Below are positions 20,089 through 32,094 of a stretch of 64,000 bases of DNA, piece after piece (the first letter of the stretch is position 1; each line of letters starts with the position of its first letter). The notes beneath the pieces are model-generated. The model had not been told where the DNA came from, did not search any database, and worked only from the letters and a program-made list of their open reading frames with translations. Position numbers and translations under genes: made by a program. Source of the DNA: Rhizoclosmatium globosum (lineage: Eukaryota > Chytridiomycota > Chytridiomycetes > Chytridiales > Chytriomycetaceae); NCBI GenBank assembly GCA_002104985.1, contig MCGO01000020.1, positions 372,001 to 436,000 of the forward strand, given 5' to 3'.

Positions 20089-23000
20089 TCAAATCTTGGT
20101 CCCATCCTCCGCAACCAACAACTCATCTTCAATCCTCTCCACACTGACTTCACAAGTCTCTGCCAACATATTCTTAAATCGCTTCGTTTTATCCACTCGC
20201 GACATCCAGACTTGCTCGATTTCTTCGAAAAGACGTTTCTGGATCCGTTCATTTGCGAAAATGCTGCGTTGGAGTTTATGTAGGGCTGAAGCGTTGGGTC
20301 GCGGGCTATTTGTTTGGAGAGGGGCTTTTGTGGTGCTTGGAGGTGTGGGGAGGAGGGGTTGCGTGAGCCGTTGTGGTGTTGTGAAGCAGCTGTCAGGGGC
20401 TGGCGGATCTTGCGATAGAATGGAGCTAGGTGCTGGTACAGGGGAGAGTAATATCTGAGGAGTGGGAGATGTTGTTTGTTGAGGGACAAGAGATGCTTGC
20501 TTCAGGGGTGGGGAGCTCTCATTGTCACTGTTTGGGGCTGATGACCCTCCGTTAGCTGCTGCAAGGGCTGCTGAAGGAAGTTGAATGGCGGGAAGTTTCT
20601 TTGGTGATGAAGTAGCTGAATTCGATTCATATACGGACAGGTGACTGATGTCGCAGGAGAAGTTGAGAAACGTTCCAAAGAGATTGTAGGTTTTATGATC
20701 GGTCGGAATGCAGTTTGCTTGAATTTCTTCGCAAGGTCTAAAGAACTTTGATGAAGTCGCTCAAGACGTGTCTGTGAACGATGCAAGTTTGTGATTTCCA
20801 ATTGACAGGCTTCAATTTGCTGTTCAAACTGGTCCAGTGGATATTCTTCCTCTGCAATGAAAAGTCAGTCTCCAAAGATGTTCTTCAACTAAGAACACAC
20901 CTGGTTGGTAACGTCCTCGATTTCGTCGTCCACCTGCAAGACTCCAAAACCGCAAAGCCTCAATCATAACTGAATCATCTTCATCACACAAGTCGCCCGG
21001 TTTCTCTCCTTCTTCATTCCACAACTCTGTACTTGCACCAAGTTTCACCAACAACCTCACAATACCGACACACCGTCCCCTCACGGCAACATGCAGCGCC
21101 GTATCTCCACGTTCATCCCGCGCGTTCACAAACCCTGCAACAACACTCTTCACTTTGCTCTTGTACACATCAGCACCAAGACTTGAAACTGTATCCTTCG
21201 GATTCAGCCACGACAAGAACCCGCCGTCATCAATCCACTCTACGATGCATTTCATGTAGTACGTTTGGGCAATTTGGTCTCCTGCATTGTTTGACGCTGA
21301 AACCGCGATTTTATGTAACACGGTTTGTCCCGCCTGATCTTTTTGGCGCGCGGATATGGGTGCGAGGAGTGTTAACAGTGTATCGTAATTTTGCGCGTCG
21401 TATGCGGAGCGGGAACATGAGGCACGCATGAGTGGGGTTTCCAGGTTCAAGTTCATGGCGCATGGGTTTGCGTGGTAACTCAGCAGGGTTTCGACCAGTT
21501 GTGTGCGTGCAAATGTAGCGGCCCAGTGTAATGCTGTGTGTTGCCGCGCGTCGAGGATCATGTTTGGGTTTGGATAAGGTAGTGTGGAAGGGTCGGTGTC
21601 TTCAGGGAGGGGGATAGAGGCATCACGGAGCAAATGCAGGATTTCAGAGGTCGGTTTGTTTGCATGGATGGCGAGAATGACTTCGCGTTGGAGTTGGTCG
21701 CGTGTAAATGTGGAGGGAATGTATTCGCTTGGAGGTGGTGTTGCTTCTAGGTTCAGAACAGGTCTGTGAGCGGGCGTGCGTGCATCGTAGGATGGATCGT
21801 AAACAAGTTTTGCTGGCTTGCTAGATGCCCATTCATCTGTATCAAGGTGGTTTGTCAAGAATACGGCATTTCCGAGTTCCATATTCATTCGCATGCGGAC
21901 ACCAGGTGGAGATGTGGGAAACTCAATTTCCGTTTCAGATAGTCGGCGTTTTTTAGGTGCTGGTTTTGGAGGTGCAAGTTTTGTTTGTATCGGAGTTGGA
22001 GGAGCCGTAGCCAGAACTGGTCGAGGAATTCTGGGAGGCCGTCCAACAGGTCTGTTTACATTAAGATAAAGCTATTTATAATAAGACAGCAGTACGATAA
22101 GTATACCTTTTGACTGGAACGGGCGGAGGAGTGTATTCAATAGGTGCTGAGTATGGTGATGCATTTGAATAAGACTGAGAAAAAGGGGTTGGCGAATTCA
22201 GGATTGTATTTGCTTCAGTGGTTGAAGTTGCTGTCAAATTAGCGTTTCCGTCCGAATTCGATGTTGCAAGCGTGGATGAGTGAGTAGTAGAGTTGTTGGT
22301 AGTCGATGATGAGGATCCGAAACGCTGCGGTCGTGGAAGCATGGGTGAAGATAGAGGAGATCCTGGTTGCGATGTATCTGATCTATCTGAAGACGCGCGT
22401 TGAGAGGCAGCGTCTGCTCGAAGAGACGCGGCTCGTTCACCAGTTGGAACTCGAGCAGAACTTGATGAAGAGGCCACAGGAGTGTGCGTAGCATTAAAAT
22501 TTAATTTTGTAAGGGCCACATCGCCGTTTCTTTCCTCAAAATCAATCAACGGTTTCAAGATGTGTTCGACGCGATGTCTTCGGGCAAGAATGATTCCATT
22601 TTCTTTCGATATCCTGTTCATTTGTTAATGTGACTGTTGAATTCAGTGGAGTACTTGATTCTCTCTCTTGACACTCGGTACAAATGGTTTCAGCTGAGAT
22701 TAATGTGCTCCGTTCGAACTCTCACTACAAAATTCACTCTGTTCAATATGATATTCGCTACGCTCACCTCTTTTGGTTTCGCCTGAAGGCGTCTAGTGCT
22801 CTCATTGCGGCATCATTTCTAATAAGCAATTATCTACGCTCATACTTTCGCTGGGCTCACTAGTTTCTTCTAGCTTCGGCTCAGGCAACGAGTTCGGCTC
22901 ATGCTCTCACTACGTATTTCATTACAGTCATATTTAATGTTCGCTCCGCTCACTATTTTCTGCTAGTTTGGCTGAGGGCAACGAACTCCGCCCGAGCCCT

Positions 23001-23689
23001 CGTCACGCAATTCACTTCGTTCAATTTGATGTTCTCTGCGCTCACAAATGTAATTGCTTTGCCTGAAGGCTTCGAGCTCCACTCGTACTCTTGCTGCACT
23101 CGTTTCCTCGCTGCACCGTTTCCAGGCTGATTCACAACCCCCAAAACTAACCAAGTGCCTTGATATTTCCCGTAACCACCCTGAATCTTTTCATGAACAA
23201 GCTGAAGAACTTCGAGTTCGAGAATCTTTGTACGTTTAGGTTTCGAGAAGCCGGCGGCCTTAAGGATCTGAGTGGCATTGAGACGCGAGTCGTCGATTCT
23301 GCGCATAATCTGAATGCCCTTGTACATCATTTCGTAGACAGGAATGCCGGAGTAGACGGCCTTTGAGGGTTCATTTGGGTTAGTTATTAGATTTGAGTGG
23401 GAGACAAACGCACAGTGTAAACGCGCTCGTTCGGGCGGCCAGGCAGAGGCGTTTGAGTTGGCATTGGCGAGGCGGCGGGTGTTGGCGCATCGCTTTCCGA
23501 GTCGTCGAGGGCAGTTGTTACTGTTGTTGTTGCTGTTGTTGTTGCTGTTGTTGTTTCCACTGCCACTTTGACATCGCCCTCGCCCTCGCCTTCGCCGTTC
23601 GCCACCAAGGCTCCTGCGCCACCAAACGCGTGCTTTGATTCGTCCGTTGTTTCTGCTTTGGCGGCGGCGGTGTCCGTTGCACTCGACAT
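20089..23689 (-). CDS. APSES/ankyrin MBF-type transcription factor (Mbp1/Res-like)
   Basis: Six exons (23414-23689, 23152-23360, 22107-22613, 20901-22051, 20672-20851, 20089-20615) sum to an in-frame 949-residue protein. A Thr-rich N-terminus leads into a KilA-N/APSES DNA-binding domain (residues about 90-190: [52 protein letters not shown]). Next come a basic nuclear-signal region (APKKRRLSE), ankyrin repeats ([39 protein letters not shown]) and a coiled coil. The C-terminal helix ([26 protein letters not shown]) resembles the Mbp1/Swi4/Swi6 heterodimerisation tail. The family drives G1/S genes through MluI-box promoters. The start is ATG 23689. The second intron is 538 nt and holds a 93-bp tandem repeat. 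Confidence 0.88.
22690..23110. repeat. Degenerate 93-bp tandem repeat in MBF intron 2
   Basis: The landmark GCTCAC recurs at 22762, 22855, 22948 and 23040, a spacing of 93, 93 and 92. Surrounding blocks recur with each unit: TTCGCTmCGCTCAC, a CTAGyTTsGGCTsAGGCAACGA block, CTCTCACTACG and ATTCACTyyGTTCAATwTGAT. About 4.5 units are visible, each diverged but alignable. Confidence 0.75.
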
Positions 23690-24170
23690 TCAGTTGGTTG
23701 AGTCGCGTGTGTTTCGGAGGCAGAGTTGGTTGGAAAATTTGCAAAACCTGTCTTCAAGAACAAATGGAAGGAACTGGTCACTTGGCCCAATCAGAGTGCG
23801 GATCTCTGCTTTTGTTTGGAACGTGCTATCGAGACAATTGGTTGAGTGTATGCCACATATTATCGTGCCTGAATTTTATTAATCTCGGGAGAGCAATGCA
23901 AAGTAATCATTGAACTCAATCGATTTTGATGGCTCTAATCGTACACAATGTATTTATCGAGTCATTTCAGTATTAATTCTTTCAACACTATTATTCATGA
24001 TAGATAGTGTGCCTCTTGGAAGGGGTCGCACCGTCAATTACCTCGCGAGCAAAGAGGTGGATCGATAATTCTTGTAGACTCATTTAGGAATCTTGCAGGA
24101 AGAGTGCGTGTTTTATTATTTGAATTCTCTCTACTTCTTCTCCTCTTTCTCTTTGTTTTCTTTTCCAAAA
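23690..24170. other. Divergent promoter region MBF / Red1
   Basis: 480 bp between two divergent start codons (23689 minus, 24171 plus). No coding signal is supported. Pyrimidine-rich sequence (CTTCTTCTCCTCTTTCTC) directly precedes the Red1 ATG. Confidence 0.5.
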
Positions 24171-27100
24171 ATGCGAGCATCCAGCGAAACGCCGTCAGTT
24201 GAAGAGGGCGAAATCCCGTCTGGGCCATCGGAGACAGCGCCTGCTCCAGTTCTTCCGCCCGTTGCAGTTCCTTTCCTGTTTATGAGTGGGCCGTATGAGC
24301 CACTTGCGAAGGTTGTTTCGCTTCCTGCTTCAGTTCAACGAGAGAGTGAGTTGGTTGTTGCCGTTGATTGATAAAGAAGCAGTTTCTGACGTGAAACTCG
24401 GTTAGTGCTTCGGACTGGACCGCCTGGATTTGGTGCGCATGTCCTTGGACTGGTTCAGAGTCTGTTTGCCCAGGGCTACACTGTGGCCCAGTTGGTTTCG
24501 ATGGGCGTGTCAAGAGACGTGTTGGACGATGCTATTTCGTTGAGTCAGGGTGCAAGTGTTGGAGGTTTGTGTTGTTTGCGTGTCTTTGGATTCGATGTTG
24601 ACAGTTTGTTCAAAGACAACATCTTTCATATGCCCATCCCACCGCATTCCTTGCCTATTCCTGCTCCGTTTATTTCTGCGCCTGTACATTCTTTCCCCTT
24701 CCAGCACGTTCCTCTCCAACAAATCCCAATGCATCAACTACCTATTCCCATCCAACCCCAACACCAAATCCACCCATTCCATTTCGTCCATCAACAACAC
24801 AACCCTTTTCAGCAACAACAACAGCATCAAAATCAAAACCAACAGCAATCACCCAAAAAACATGCTCGGAAACGGCGACAAACCAAACAACAACAACAAC
24901 AAGATGAAGATCAGGCGGAACGGCGCAGACTCCTAGCAGCGTACAACTCTTATACAAATCCAAACCCTCCGATCGTTGCTCCTATGTATCCTGCCATTGG
25001 GTCATTTTCTTCCAGTACAACTTATCCTATTTTTCCTCGCCGTCCTTCCTATTCAAATTCTACGCCCCCGCCTCCTGCCATTCCACCTCCGAACGTTCCG
25101 AAGCCTCCAGTGGAGACAAGTGTTGAACCTGAAACTATTGACGAAGTGAAGAATGTGGAGACGGATGCGACAAAGAAAGACGACGCCGTAAAGAAAGAGG
25201 ATGAAACCAAGCAAGACGGTTTGAGTCTGCTAGAGAAACTGAGGGCTTCATTGCGGGCCTCCAAATTAACTGTGAAAGAGTCTCAACCAACAACTTTGAG
25301 GCAAGAGGATACATATTCTGTGCCGTTGGGTAGAAATTCTAAACAACGACGAAATAACAGACGGGCTCAGATGCATAGAGAACGCCAGCTTGATGTTGAA
25401 AACCGGCGGGATGAAGTTATGGAAGATGGTGAGATTACAATTAAGACTGGTGGTCAGAGTGGGAGTGAGAAGAACAGAAGTGGGAGTGGGAGTGACATGG
25501 ACATCAGTGATGATGAGAAGGCGTTGAAGGTTGGGGCTGAGGTGGAAAAGAAGAACGAGTCGGATAGTTCAATGGATACTGATTCCAGTTCTGAGGACGA
25601 AAGTGGTTCTGCAAGTGACAGTTCCGACTCTTCAGATGACTCGGAAGAAGATCCGGCGGCTAAAGCAAAGAATTGGAGGGAACGTATCTTTGCGACTCAG
25701 AAAACCCAATTGAATGGATCCTCTGCTTCGTTGGACGCCTCTGCAGTCGTACTTGAAACCCCAAGCATCGAACTGTCTCCTCAACCGACTCCTGCCGTTT
25801 CTGTGGCGCCATCTACAGTGTCAGAAACATCTCCTCCTCCTGTCTCTGCACCATCGGCTGTAGTCGTCTTGGCTCCAGCTACAACAGCTGTGCCGAAACC
25901 ATCCGCAAGACCACGCCCATCTGCGTCCGACTTGAATCTTCGACCACCTCCTATGCAGCAACATCGCCCTACAGGCCCATCCAAAAAGTTTATACCCCAT
26001 AAATCATACCACAACTTTGTCATTGAAGTATCGGATTCATCATCTGACGATGAACCGGCTCCGCCTCCAGGACCAACGCGCCAGCAACTTTTGGAAGAAA
26101 AGATTCGTGAAATGAAGGAACGGATTGCAGAGAAGGAAAGAGAGAAGCGAGAAAAGATGGGCAAGGAGAGTGTGAGTGAGACTGGGACTCCTGTCGTTGT
26201 GCATAGCAGTATACCCTCGTTCAACTTGCCGGCAGTGGAGTCTAAGCCGGTATTCCCTCAGGTTCATATTGTTGGACCAACTACTGTATCAGAGCAGCTC
26301 ACCCCGTCGTCAGCATCTTCCACTTCTCCTCCAAAAGCGTCAACATCCGCAACATCATCAACCAGCACAACTCCACACCTCCATCCTCAAATCCTGCCAA
26401 AAACCTCACAATCATCACAACCCCTCCTTTCCCCTCCAAAACTATCCCCGAAACCAATATCTCCACAAAGGCAACTTCAGCAACCCTCCCTCTCCCTCCG
26501 CAAAACGACCCTAGAAACCCAAATCGCCGCGGATGAAGCCCTCCTAGCTTCCGCCATAGCCGACATCTCCACAAAAGAAACCCTCCTAACTACACTCCAA
26601 AAAGACGCTTCCACTCTCGACTCCCACATTTCCCAAACAACCACAACCATATCCACACTCGAAACCGAACTCGCGCGCATCCAATCCGAACTCTCCACCC
26701 AAAAACAAACCCTCAACGAATCAAAAAAGAAAGTGGAAGATATTCGTGCAGAGGAAGGACGCATCCGAAGGCTTGTCTTGGGGAAGGGACGGAGTGTTGA
26801 AATGTTGCGAGGGATGGTGAATGAGCGTCGCAAAGAGCTTTTACAGGTTTTGAAGGCGTTACAGCAGGAAGTTCGGAAGACTAGCGGTGAGAAGAGGGGT
26901 GTTGAGACGCGGGGTGGTGGAGGTGATGAGAGTGGAGGGAAGAAGAGTAAACTTGGGGAGAATGAGAAGGAGAAGGAGGAGCAGGTGGATGGGGATGGGT
27001 TTATTCGGTTTACGGATGGTGGGATGGACGAAATGTTTGGGAATGGGGTTAGTACAGGTGGAGCGCAAGAGAAGGATGGTGTTGGAGCTAGAAGTGTAGA

Positions 27101-30100
27101 GGAAGTTGAACGGGAGAGAAAGTATCGAGAAATTGAATGGAATGGAGATGAGGAACAGTGTACTATTGACCGACTTGTTTCGTTTGGTGGTGAGATGGTG
27201 TTAATGAAGATGGACGAAGTATGTGGGGTCTCGGATTTGGTTGCTTGTGGGTTGGGTGTTGAACGTGTTGGAGGGTTGGGCGGTGACGTTGATAAGGTTT
27301 GTATTATTAAGTAGGCTTCTTGTGTAAATAGCTGATAAAAATGTTAGGTCCGAGCTGTTCCGTCCATTAGTTTTGAAGCTCCAGCAAGTATCGCCGCAAA
27401 ATATGTTCCGTTTGAGTCCCCTCTCATACAATTCAGATCGCACCGGTATTTCCAAGCCTCAACGGATGTAACAGCTAAACAATTGGGTGCGGGAAATAAG
27501 ATTGATCCCCACAAAGTCATGTGCAAGAACGAGACTGGAGGTGGGGTCTGTAAAGACATCAAGTGTACCGCGCAACATTTTAGGGATGTCTCATTGACTG
27601 GTGAGTTTTTTGGGGGTATAATGGATTTTTAACGCATGACAACAGAAAACGAAGTTGTACTGGATTTATTGGCGCATTTGGAAGCCGACGATTCTGTTGA
27701 TATGGCTGAACTACGTGCTTTGGTTCAACGAGGACGTGTACAGGGTAAAAGTGCCGATCAACTTGTTCAAGTTGTGCTTGAGTATCGCAAATCTCGAGGC
27801 CCACGGTCTGGAGTTGTGTTTAAGGAATCATCAAAAGTACTGGTTAAAGATGAAGCAATTCTTGATCCACGAATATTCAAAAATTCCACACTGAGAAGTG
27901 GATATGTTTCTAAAGACGAAGATGTGTATCCTCCTTCGATGATTCCACCATCCCAAGCCGTGTTCTTGCAAGGGTTGCAACGTGTTCTTGATGGAGAGAA
28001 GCCAAAGGTCGAGAGGTATTATGACCTACCGCTTGATGCTGAGCAATACAAGGAAATGATTGCAAGGGACCCTAACAACGCCGATATCTGGATAAACTAT
28101 GCTGCGAGTGTGTTGCCAAATCCTCTCTCTGTGAAAGAATTGTTAAAAACTGACAAGGATGTGGTTAAATGCATCAATATCCTTGCAGAAGCTCTAGAGC
28201 ATCACAGAGAAAGCGAAAATGTTTGGATTGCGTATTTGGAAATGAATATGAAGCGAGCCGGGGAAGAGGATACTCGAGAAATGTTTGAGCAGGGAGTTGC
28301 GTTCTTGCCGAAGAGTGTTGTGATTTGGTGGAGGTATTTTGTGTGGGAGACTGGGTTTGAGAGGAAGGAGAATGTTCTTCGGAGGATGTTGGTTTGGTTT
28401 AGTGGTGATGAGAGCTCAAGCATGGGTAAGTATATGTTTGTATCTTAAATCAAGTGTTCACAGTCATTTCAGATTCAACTCTGCGAAGTTCAACGGTTCT
28501 TTCTGTCGCGATTCAACTCATGAAATTATACCTTGAGAACTTGGACGAAAGCCAAACAGCGCGGTCATTCATGGCCATATTTCTTCTCTGCCGTGACGCA
28601 ACTGAATTGGCACAGTTCAAACTAAATTCAAATCTTTCTAAACGAGCAAGTGGGACTTTTCTGCCACCTCTGCGTAACACGTGGGCTACAGCTGTTCTGA
28701 CGGACTCAGATTTGGCAAAAGCTTGGTTGATCTACCTTCACTTCTTGTATCATGGCACATTACCACAGAGCGTGTTTTTGCCGTACCCGCATGACTATTT
28801 GGTCAGGGATGAGTACTTTTGCATTCGATGGGATGTCGGACGAACAAACAGTGGAGCGACGATTCCCTCCGGCATTGAACATTCCTTCTTTCGTCAGCTC
28901 TTTCACAGTTGTGTCAACGCCTGGAAGTCCGCTATGCCGACAGACGAATCAAAGCAAGATGCGTTTATGACCCCTTGGCTCGCCATTTTGAAGAACTTTG
29001 TAGAATTTTGGAGTGTCTCTGGAAGTGTGGGCGATGAGCGAATTTTCCGAAAAGTGTGGGATGGTGTGCTTGAAGCTGTTCCCGAGAAGTTTTTGGGAAT
29101 AGTGAAATGCCTTGTGAATGAATCGAGTGACGATGAGGTTTTGGTGCCTGGGTCTTTCTATCTGGTGAACAGATGCGTCAAAGAACTGCTCGCAACAAAT
29201 GGAAAGAACGGAGAAGCTGTGTCTGGGATTTCTGAAACGATTATACGAGTGGTGGATCTTTTGATCAATTCCGTTAGGTGCTGCTTTGAGGGGCTGGAGC
29301 AGGTTCGCTGATTTCAGATATTTATGCTCCCGTATTGATTAATCGAATGTCAGGTTCCTGTTTCAACTGTGGGCGTTGAGGGCATTGTCCGGGAGAGTTT
29401 GGATTTATATGAAACATTACTTGGTATATCAGCAAATTATCAAGCTCCTGATTTAGTTGATGGTGTCAAGAGCAGCTCTGGCAAACTTAAGTCCAATGTG
29501 TTTCTCTGGCTGAATTACTTTCTACTGCAGAATGTCAAAGTACAATCAAACCAACATCAATTGGAATCGGCTTCATCATTGAGAACTTTGTTCGAACAAT
29601 CTTTGGAATCCGTAAAGTTCCGTGAAGGTCGATATCTTATTTGGCGTGAATACCTATCGTTTGAGATGCGTTGTTCCATGGACGGGACTATTCAAAAGCG
29701 AGCTCTTGGATTATTGTGGAGGGCTGTTGATGACTTGGCCGTTGTTGAAGAGAATCCTTTGACCATTGGGAAAGGAGGCGAACATTCTGTTGAATTCACA
29801 AAGCTTGTCGGCGTGGCAGAATACCGAGACGCAGCTGATTTATTGAAATCTGTGGTTGTCTCACTTCCGCGAGAACGAGCCACGGAAGTTCTGGACATGA
29901 TGCTCAAAACAGTACCTGACTTAGTGTATGAGCTACCACAGTTGAGTTTTAACTTTATGAGGCTCTCGTTGTGTTGATTTTGCGATAGGTTCTCGAAGCT
30001 ATACTTTGAGTCAACTTAATTGATCTCGCCAAAGCGTTTTTGCTGTCATGTGTCAAAAGGAACCCCAAGTCGGTGAAACTATGGAAGCTGTGAGAACGCT

Positions 30101-30279
30101 TTCTTCAATGACGACAAGTCAATAACGTCTCTTTAACCAGAATGTATTCGATTGAGAATCTTGGAGGGCTCTTTGGAACTCGAGAAGCTTGCATCAGAAT
30201 CTGCAATAAGGCAATTGGGAACCTACCACCATCAGAAGCAAGATACTTCACGACTGTTTGTTCATTTTTACTGTTTTAA
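24171..30279 (+). CDS. Red1/ZFC3H1-type nuclear RNA decay scaffold
   Basis: Eight exons (24171-24345, 24406-27296, 27348-27600, 27646-28425, 28473-29302, 29354-29945, 30011-30089, 30141-30279) sum exactly to 1,912 residues. The N-terminal half is low complexity: Pro/Gln-rich, acidic Ser/Asp-rich and a coiled coil. After FEAPASIAAKYVPFESPL comes the diagnostic zf-C3H1 finger, C-x8-C-x5-C-x3-H in MCKNETGGGVCKDIKCTAQH (residue about 1,085). The rest is helical HAT/TPR-like repeats. Family knowledge: Red1 (fission yeast) and ZFC3H1 (human) bridge the Mtr4-like helicase to poly(A)-tail factors and send cryptic and meiotic transcripts to the nuclear exosome. An additional tiny exon near the 3' end is possible. 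It shares a divergent promoter with the MBF gene. Confidence 0.85.
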
Positions 30280-30775
30280 TTTGTAGATGCCAAGTCCGCA
30301 TTCTGATTGGTCCCAATTTTCAGGCATTATCGTCAATCAACAGTGCTTCATTAACTTAGAAAAAAGCCTGTAAGTAAATTTAGTTAAATTGGGATTTTGG
30401 TTTTGCGGCTGCAACTTGTTCTTATACGCTCGAGCAAACACTCCCTCTCCTTCATGTGTTAATATTAAAATATTCCTGTAAGTGCACGATTCTTCTCTCC
30501 CATTATACTCATATATTCTCTGTAGTTTCCTTCCTTATCCAGGTACATCGTCGTTGCCGCTTTGATAAGTTAAACATTTCCTTTTTGGTTGGTTTGTATG
30601 TTATGTATGTTTCCTCCTTCTTTTCAGTCTCGTCATCGGATCTATATCTTTCAGCTTTTTAATTAAGAAACCTTTTATGGTTTCAAAATAAGATGTGGTT
30701 GATGTGTGAGGATGTGTAAATTATAGGGGATCAATAAATAGAAATTTCGCATTATTATTTAAATTCTTCGAAGCC
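30280..30775. other. Intergenic, no feature recognised
   Basis: AT-rich sequence between the convergent ends of the Red1-like gene and the GT90 gene. No supported gene, RNA or repeat. Confidence 0.5.
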
Positions 30776-32025
30776 TTAATACATCTTCCATTCCACCTTC
30801 TGTAACAGCATAAACGATTCGTATGGCACTGCTTTCCCAGTCCCTGCAGCTCCGGTTCTTTGCCTACCGTCTGACCACTTCTTCAATTGCAGCGAAGGTT
30901 TAAATTTAAGCACCGAAGCATACTGGTGTATTAATTTTCGCCAGTAACAAGATGTAGCTGCAGGCGTCAAATATCGATTTCTTAGGTTATTCCATAGATT
31001 TTCGGCTATTTTATCAGCTCGTTCCTTACTAGTTTTCAACGAAGCAATGGCTTCTTTGAGACCGTTTTTAATTGAGGGTACAAATACAATATTTTGATGA
31101 GGCGAATCATTATCTGAATCAAGAATGTGATGGAAATGCTGTTTCCATTCAAGTTTTCCTCCAAACACAACAGATTTACAATTCAAAGCATATAAGAGAC
31201 TGCTTGGAGATCCATTATTCGTATCGTATGAGATAAACTTGTTGCGGCAAATGTCTGGACTGAATCTTGATTTTGTGGTTTGAGAGTGGTACACTGCCTC
31301 ATTCCCTACGGTACCATCCGAAACAAGCCCAATTTGCTCACGAAGCCGTTGATATGTAATAATTCCACCCTCGGGCCAAGAATGGAAGCGAAAGTCAGGA
31401 ATGAGCCACGTCCATGCATCAACTTCTTGTTTTGCGAACGAAAACACAGCCCGAGTTCGTGGACTCCCTTTATCGCGTAAATTTATCACCATCTCGACGT
31501 CAGGTAAAGCTTCGGACGAAAACGACAGAATTTGATGCAAGTGGTACAGTACAGACATTCCCCTCGTACCAAAGTCATGAATGAACTCTTTGACGTAAAG
31601 CTATATCGAGAAATTAGAAATGGCTTCAATGTATAGTTCGCAGGTACCGTGTTGTTTTGAATTACAATACGAATATGGTAGTCCTCAATAGAATCCAAGT
31701 CCGACAAGAAAACACCTTCCTTCGAAGCATAAAAGGCCGTCGTGTTTTCGAGCTCCTCATACAGTCGTGGGAAATGGCTCAAACATTCAGATTCAGTGAG
31801 TCCAAGATGATTTGGATCTTTCAGCACTAATGTTCGGTTGATTTGGTTGTCGTCTAACCCTTGACTTTGTTGCACCATTACGCCAGGCGTGAATAGAAAT
31901 AATTCGATGAAAGTCCATAGTGCAAGGACAGATATAGTGACGAAGGAAGACGGGAAACCCTTCATTACTTTGACAGGTTGGTTTTTCTGAACAGGTACCA
32001 ACCAATCAATGACCCGCACATACAT
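30776..32025 (-). CDS. GT90 (CAP10/KDELC-like) glycosyltransferase, type II membrane
   Basis: Two exons (31648-32025, 30776-31600) with a 47-nt intron give 400 residues, intact. A short cytosolic N-terminus is followed by one hydrophobic anchor (SSFVTISVLALWTFIELFLF) and a lumenal domain, the layout of a Golgi/ER glycosyltransferase. The domain matches the GT90/CAP10 pattern: FSFAKQEVDAWTWLIPDFRFHSWPE, a LYALNCKSVVF-type Ser/Val core block, and a C-terminal helical part with repeated Leu-Lys (GLKEAIASLKTSKERADKIAENL). Family members transfer glucose or xylose to proteins or capsule glycans. Substrate unknown; some catalytic-loop residues were not verified by eye. Start ATG 32025. Confidence 0.75.
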
Positions 32026-32094
32026 AGGTACAACAAAAATATGAGTATTGTTTAAATGATACTCAAGTAATAACTTTTAAATTAATTCTTAATT

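Noticed and set aside
23515..23560. GTT/GTTGCT microsatellite
   Set aside because: It encodes the Thr/Ala-rich N-terminus of the MBF protein, a normal low-complexity segment.
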